From positions 124,001 through 188,000 of the forward strand of contig JABTUJ010000007.1 of the NCBI GenBank assembly GCA_015075445.1: a stretch of 64,000 nt of DNA, given 5' to 3'. This document shows, piece after piece, positions 61,170 to 64,000 of the stretch (position 1 is its first letter; each line of letters opens with the position of its first letter). Below the pieces are notes generated by a model. It was not told where the DNA came from and ran no database searches. It was given only the letters and a program-made list of their open reading frames with translations. Origin of the DNA: Verrucomicrobiales bacterium (GTDB lineage: Bacteria > Verrucomicrobiota > Verrucomicrobiia > Limisphaerales > J093). The position numbers and the translations under genes are program-made.

Positions 61170-62807
61170 TCAGTCGGAGAGATCGGACTCCTTCGGCTCA
61201 GGCAGGGCGAATGAGAGGGCGAATCCCACGAGGTACACCGCCAAGCCGACCAGCGCGGCCATGTAAGCGAGTTTGACCGGGGCGTAGGCCGGATCCGGGG
61301 TGGTGGCCAGGGTGGTGGTCACCCAGGCAAAGGAGGTTCCCAGCAAGCGTCCGCCGATGTTGGCGGCGAAACTCTCGCCTGTGCCGCGCAGGTGCATCGG
61401 ATACACCCGGGGCAGGTAGTTCCCCCAGAAGCTGAACTGGCCCACCGTGACCATCCCGGCCAGGAAGATCCCCACGTACAGCAGGGTGAGGCTCTCAAGG
61501 GCGGCGTACGCGAAGACCAACGGCATGAGGACCAGCCCGGGGACCTGGAGCATCCGCAGCACGCTGCGGGTCTGCCGCGGCAACAGCCTCTGCAGACTGA
61601 GCAACGCGGCCCAGACGAGGAACCCGCCCACCAGCCCGATGCCCACGCCCTGGACGAGGCGCCACAGGCGTTCCCCGAAGGAGCCGGCGAAGTTAGCCAG
61701 CACTTCGAGCATCAACACGGCCACCAGCACGCTCCAGCCCAGGATGGAGCGGCGGCTGATCTGGCCCGCGCCGAGCACACCCACGAGGAGCACCGCCACG
61801 AGGGCCCGGCCATACAGTCCACCCAGTTCCTGGACTTTCGTGGCCTTGGCGGCGGCGGCCTGGGTGACCTGGGCCGTGGCCTGCCGGGCCAACCGGGCAG
61901 CATCGGCGGCAGGTTGATCCTCGGAAGCCGCCGCGGCCGCGGCTTGGGCTGCGGCCTTCACCTCGGGCGTCGCCGGCAGGATCCGGGGCAGGTGTTGGAT
62001 GGCGCCGAAGGCCGCGCCGTAGCTCATGGCGAACATGAGGGTGGTGACCACCGTAATCCGGCGGAGATCGGGGGCGAACAGGGCGGCGAGGCTGGGACGT
62101 TTGAGGGTGCCGGCGGCCTTCTTGCGCTGCCAGGCCGGCGACTCAGGGAGGAAGGGACGGATGATGGCCAGCGGCAGGGCGGGGATCAGACCGGACATCA
62201 ACGTGTAGCGCCACGCGGCATGGTGGTCCCTGATGGCGTCACCGAACCAACCGAAAAAGTCCACGGCCGGCAGGCTGGCGGCGTACTTCACGCAGAGGCC
62301 GTTGGCGAAGGCCACGAGCAGGCCGCCGATGGATGAGAACGCCTGCGTGTAGCCGAGGATCCGCTCGCGCCGTTCCGGTTCGGGAAAAAGCTCCGCCAGC
62401 CAGGCCACGGCAGCGACGAACTCGACACACACCCCGACGAACACCAGGCACCGGAAGAACAGCAGCATCCAGACGCTGGTCGAGAAGCCGGCGGCGAAGG
62501 CCGAGAAGGCGTAGAGCATGATGCTCCACGTGAGCACCCGCCGCCGCCCCAGACGGTCGGTGAGATAGCCGCCCAGCAGACCGAAGATGCCTCCGGCAAA
62601 GGCCGGGATGTAGAACAGCCGTCCCACCCACTGCTGGAACTCGGGGGAGCCCGGCGCGGCACCGAGCAGCTCCTGCAGCGCGGGTCCCACGATCAGCGGC
62701 AACATCAACAGCTCATAGATGTCAAAGGCGAACCCGATCGACGCAATCACGCAGATGAGCCACTGCGTGGTGGTCAGGCCGCGGAGAGGAGAGGCGGACG
62801 CTTGCAC
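61170..62807 (-). CDS. MFS transporter with Ala-rich central loop
   Basis: A 545-residue major-facilitator protein with 12 or more helices. It shows the loop-2/3 motif GGYLTDRLGRRRVLTWS (about residues 85-101). Between helices 6 and 7 there is a long, charged and alanine-rich insert of about 60 residues (near 262-322; KAAAQAAAAAASEDQPAAD). GTG at 62807 gives a normal cytoplasmic N-terminus before TTTQWLICVIASIGFAFD, while the frame is open to 63011. Related sugar-phosphate and aromatic acid transporters share the motif, but the substrate cannot be told. It is co-directional with the acyltransferase gene. Confidence 0.8.
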   Translation of the reverse strand: MQASASPLRGLTTTQWLICVIASIGFAFDIYELLMLPLIVGPALQELLGAAPGSPEFQQWVGRLFYIPAFAGGIFGLLGGYLTDRLGRRRVLTWSIMLYAFSAFAAGFSTSVWMLLFFRCLVFVGVCVEFVAAVAWLAELFPEPERRERILGYTQAFSSIGGLLVAFANGLCVKYAASLPAVDFFGWFGDAIRDHHAAWRYTLMSGLIPALPLAIIRPFLPESPAWQRKKAAGTLKRPSLAALFAPDLRRITVVTTLMFAMSYGAAFGAIQHLPRILPATPEVKAAAQAAAAAASEDQPAADAARLARQATAQVTQAAAAKATKVQELGGLYGRALVAVLLVGVLGAGQISRRSILGWSVLVAVLMLEVLANFAGSFGERLWRLVQGVGIGLVGGFLVWAALLSLQRLLPRQTRSVLRMLQVPGLVLMPLVFAYAALESLTLLYVGIFLAGMVTVGQFSFWGNYLPRVYPMHLRGTGESFAANIGGRLLGTSFAWVTTTLATTPDPAYAPVKLAYMAALVGLAVYLVGFALSFALPEPKESDLSD

Positions 62808-62987
62808 GGGGCGAGGGTGGGGGCGGAGAAGCGGGCTTTCAATCGCGAAGTAGGATTCACTGCCGGCAGCGCGGGCGAACTCCCACCGGCCCCGGGAGGC
62901 CGTGCGATCGCTGTTCGGCGCCTGGCTCGAGCGCGTGGGGGGCGGTGCGCCTTGCCATCGCCAGAACCCCCGGGCTAAGGTCCGCCC

Positions 62988-64000
62988 GTGAACACTCCCG
63001 GCACGAACCACGCGACGCGACTCGCGATCGCCGCCAGCCTTATCCTCGGCGCGTCAATCCACGCCGCCGAGCTGCATGTGGCGCCGTCCGGCCGTGACTC
63101 CAACCCGGGAACCGCAGTCGCTCCGTTGCCCTCGTTGGCGGCCGCCCGCGACGCAGCCCGCAAGCTGGCGGGGCGCGAGCCGGTGACCGTGCTGGTTCAC
63201 GACGGCGTTTATCATCTCCCGGCAACGCTCCGGTTCACGGCGGAGGATTCGGGCACGGCTCAGTCGCCGATCCTCTACGCGGCGGCGCCGGGGGCGCGGC
63301 CGGTTCTTAGTGGAGGCGCGAAGCTCGCGCTGCAATGGGAGCCTTACCGCGACGGGATTTTCCGCGCCAAGACACCGGAAGGTCTCACGATGGACCAACT
63401 CTTCCTCAACGGCGTCCGGCAGCCCATGGCGCGTTATCCCGACTACGACCCGGCGGTGCGCCACTTCAACGGTTACGCCGCGGACGCCCTCAGCCCGGAA
63501 CGGGTCGCGCGCTGGGCGAACTCCGTTGGGGGCTACATCCACGCCATGCACCAGCACGAGTGGGGTGACATGCACTGGCGGATCCTGGGACGCAAAGCCG
63601 ACGGCACCCTCGACTACGAAGGAGGCTGGCAGAACAACCGGCCCAGCCCGATGCATCCCACCTATCGGTTCGTCGAAAATGTGCGCGAAGAACTCGACGC
63701 CCCCGGCGAGTGGTACCACGACGCGTCGGCCGCCACGCTCTACTGCCTGCCGCCCCCCGGCGTGGATCTCCCGACGGCCACTGTCGAAGCCGTGCGCCTC
63801 CGTCATCTGGTCGAGTTCGACGGTACCCCGGATCGGCCGGTGCGTTTTCTCACCTTGCGCGGATTCACGTTCCGGCACACCGCGCGGACGTTCATGGAGA
63901 ACCGCGAGCCGCTGCTGCGCAGCGACTGGACGGTGTATCGCGGTGGGGCGGTCGTGTTTCACGGGACCGAGGACTGCACGCTCGAGGACGCGGAGTTCGA
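62988..64000 (+). CDS. Secreted right-handed beta-helix protein (3' end outside window)
   Basis: 337 codons are present before the window ends. GTG at 62988 starts a signal peptide (RLAIAASLILGASIHAAE). The opening ELHVAPSGRDSNPGT matches the start of many polysaccharide-lyase-like and glycosidase-like beta-helix proteins. Then come LAAARDAARKL, VLVHDGVYHLPATLRF, VLSGGAKL, and the first helix rungs RFLTLRGFTFRHTA and GGAVVFHGTEDCTLEDAEF. The catalytic residues are not visible in this part. It is divergent from the MFS gene, and the 180-base gap probably holds both promoters. Confidence 0.83.
   Translation, partial: MNTPGTNHATRLAIAASLILGASIHAAELHVAPSGRDSNPGTAVAPLPSLAAARDAARKLAGREPVTVLVHDGVYHLPATLRFTAEDSGTAQSPILYAAAPGARPVLSGGAKLALQWEPYRDGIFRAKTPEGLTMDQLFLNGVRQPMARYPDYDPAVRHFNGYAADALSPERVARWANSVGGYIHAMHQHEWGDMHWRILGRKADGTLDYEGGWQNNRPSPMHPTYRFVENVREELDAPGEWYHDASAATLYCLPPPGVDLPTATVEAVRLRHLVEFDGTPDRPVRFLTLRGFTFRHTARTFMENREPLLRSDWTVYRGGAVVFHGTEDCTLEDAEF

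Overview
The window is GC-rich chromosomal DNA from a bacterium that most resembles the Verrucomicrobiota, probably Limisphaerales (Pedosphaera/Limisphaera-like). The taxon is inferred from gene style: many large secreted proteins, a PEP-CTERM protein, a CotH/lamin-tail protein, Gfo/Idh/MocA and DUF362 proteins with Tat signals, and a shared C-terminal module ending in FYR. No rRNA or marker protein confirms it. Both edges cut genes.

Bases 1-9850 hold sugar and ester metabolism: a carbohydrate-binding NPCBM protein (cut by the edge), a Tat-exported Gfo/Idh/MocA protein, an SDR dehydrogenase, a membrane-anchored coiled-coil protein with a secretin-like tail, a GH38-type alpha-mannosidase, an alpha/beta-hydrolase plus SGNH fusion, a LarA-like protein, and tRNA-Thr(UGU).

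Bases 9850-27300 look like a gene graveyard next to the tRNA. It contains a complete but decayed insertion sequence (10580-13059, 18-bp terminal inverted repeats and a perfect 9-bp target duplication) with remnants of a DruA-like DUF4338 gene and a DDE transposase; a second decayed transposase; a DUF2335 membrane protein; a prophage scrap (ClpP-like head protease, a small protein and a terminator); and broken hydrolase, HAF-repeat, beta-helix and DUF362 genes. Among these sit a few intact genes: a 1482-residue secreted CARDB protein and a beta-lactamase-fold hydrolase with a pentapeptide tail.

Bases 27445-40258 form one tight operon: a GltD-like flavoprotein, then nuoA-B-C-D-H-I-J-K, then four antiporter-like subunits (two MrpD-like, one NuoM, one NuoN) with a small membrane protein between the first two. 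nuoE, nuoF and nuoG are absent. After a CHRD/PEP-CTERM gene and a 32-bp palindromic repeat array come korAB (2-oxoacid:ferredoxin oxidoreductase) and a two-component pair. This suggests, by inference, a respiratory complex fed by reduced ferredoxin or by NADPH through the GltD-like protein, rather than by the usual NADH module.

Bases 46245-64000 carry mostly minus-strand accessory genes: a frameshifted LysM-amidase, a CotH/lamin-tail protein split by an in-frame stop, DUF418, a PQQ-like beta-propeller, DUF362, a two-gene spermidine-synthase-like pair, YjbQ, an acyl-CoA thioesterase, an ACT protein with a phenylacetate-CoA ligase, an HGSNAT-like acyltransferase, an MFS transporter, and a secreted beta-helix protein that runs off the end. 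Two perfect palindromes with GGGGTCAG ends (3573-3628 and 57376-57433) and a half copy at 57476 abut gene ends and supply stop codons.
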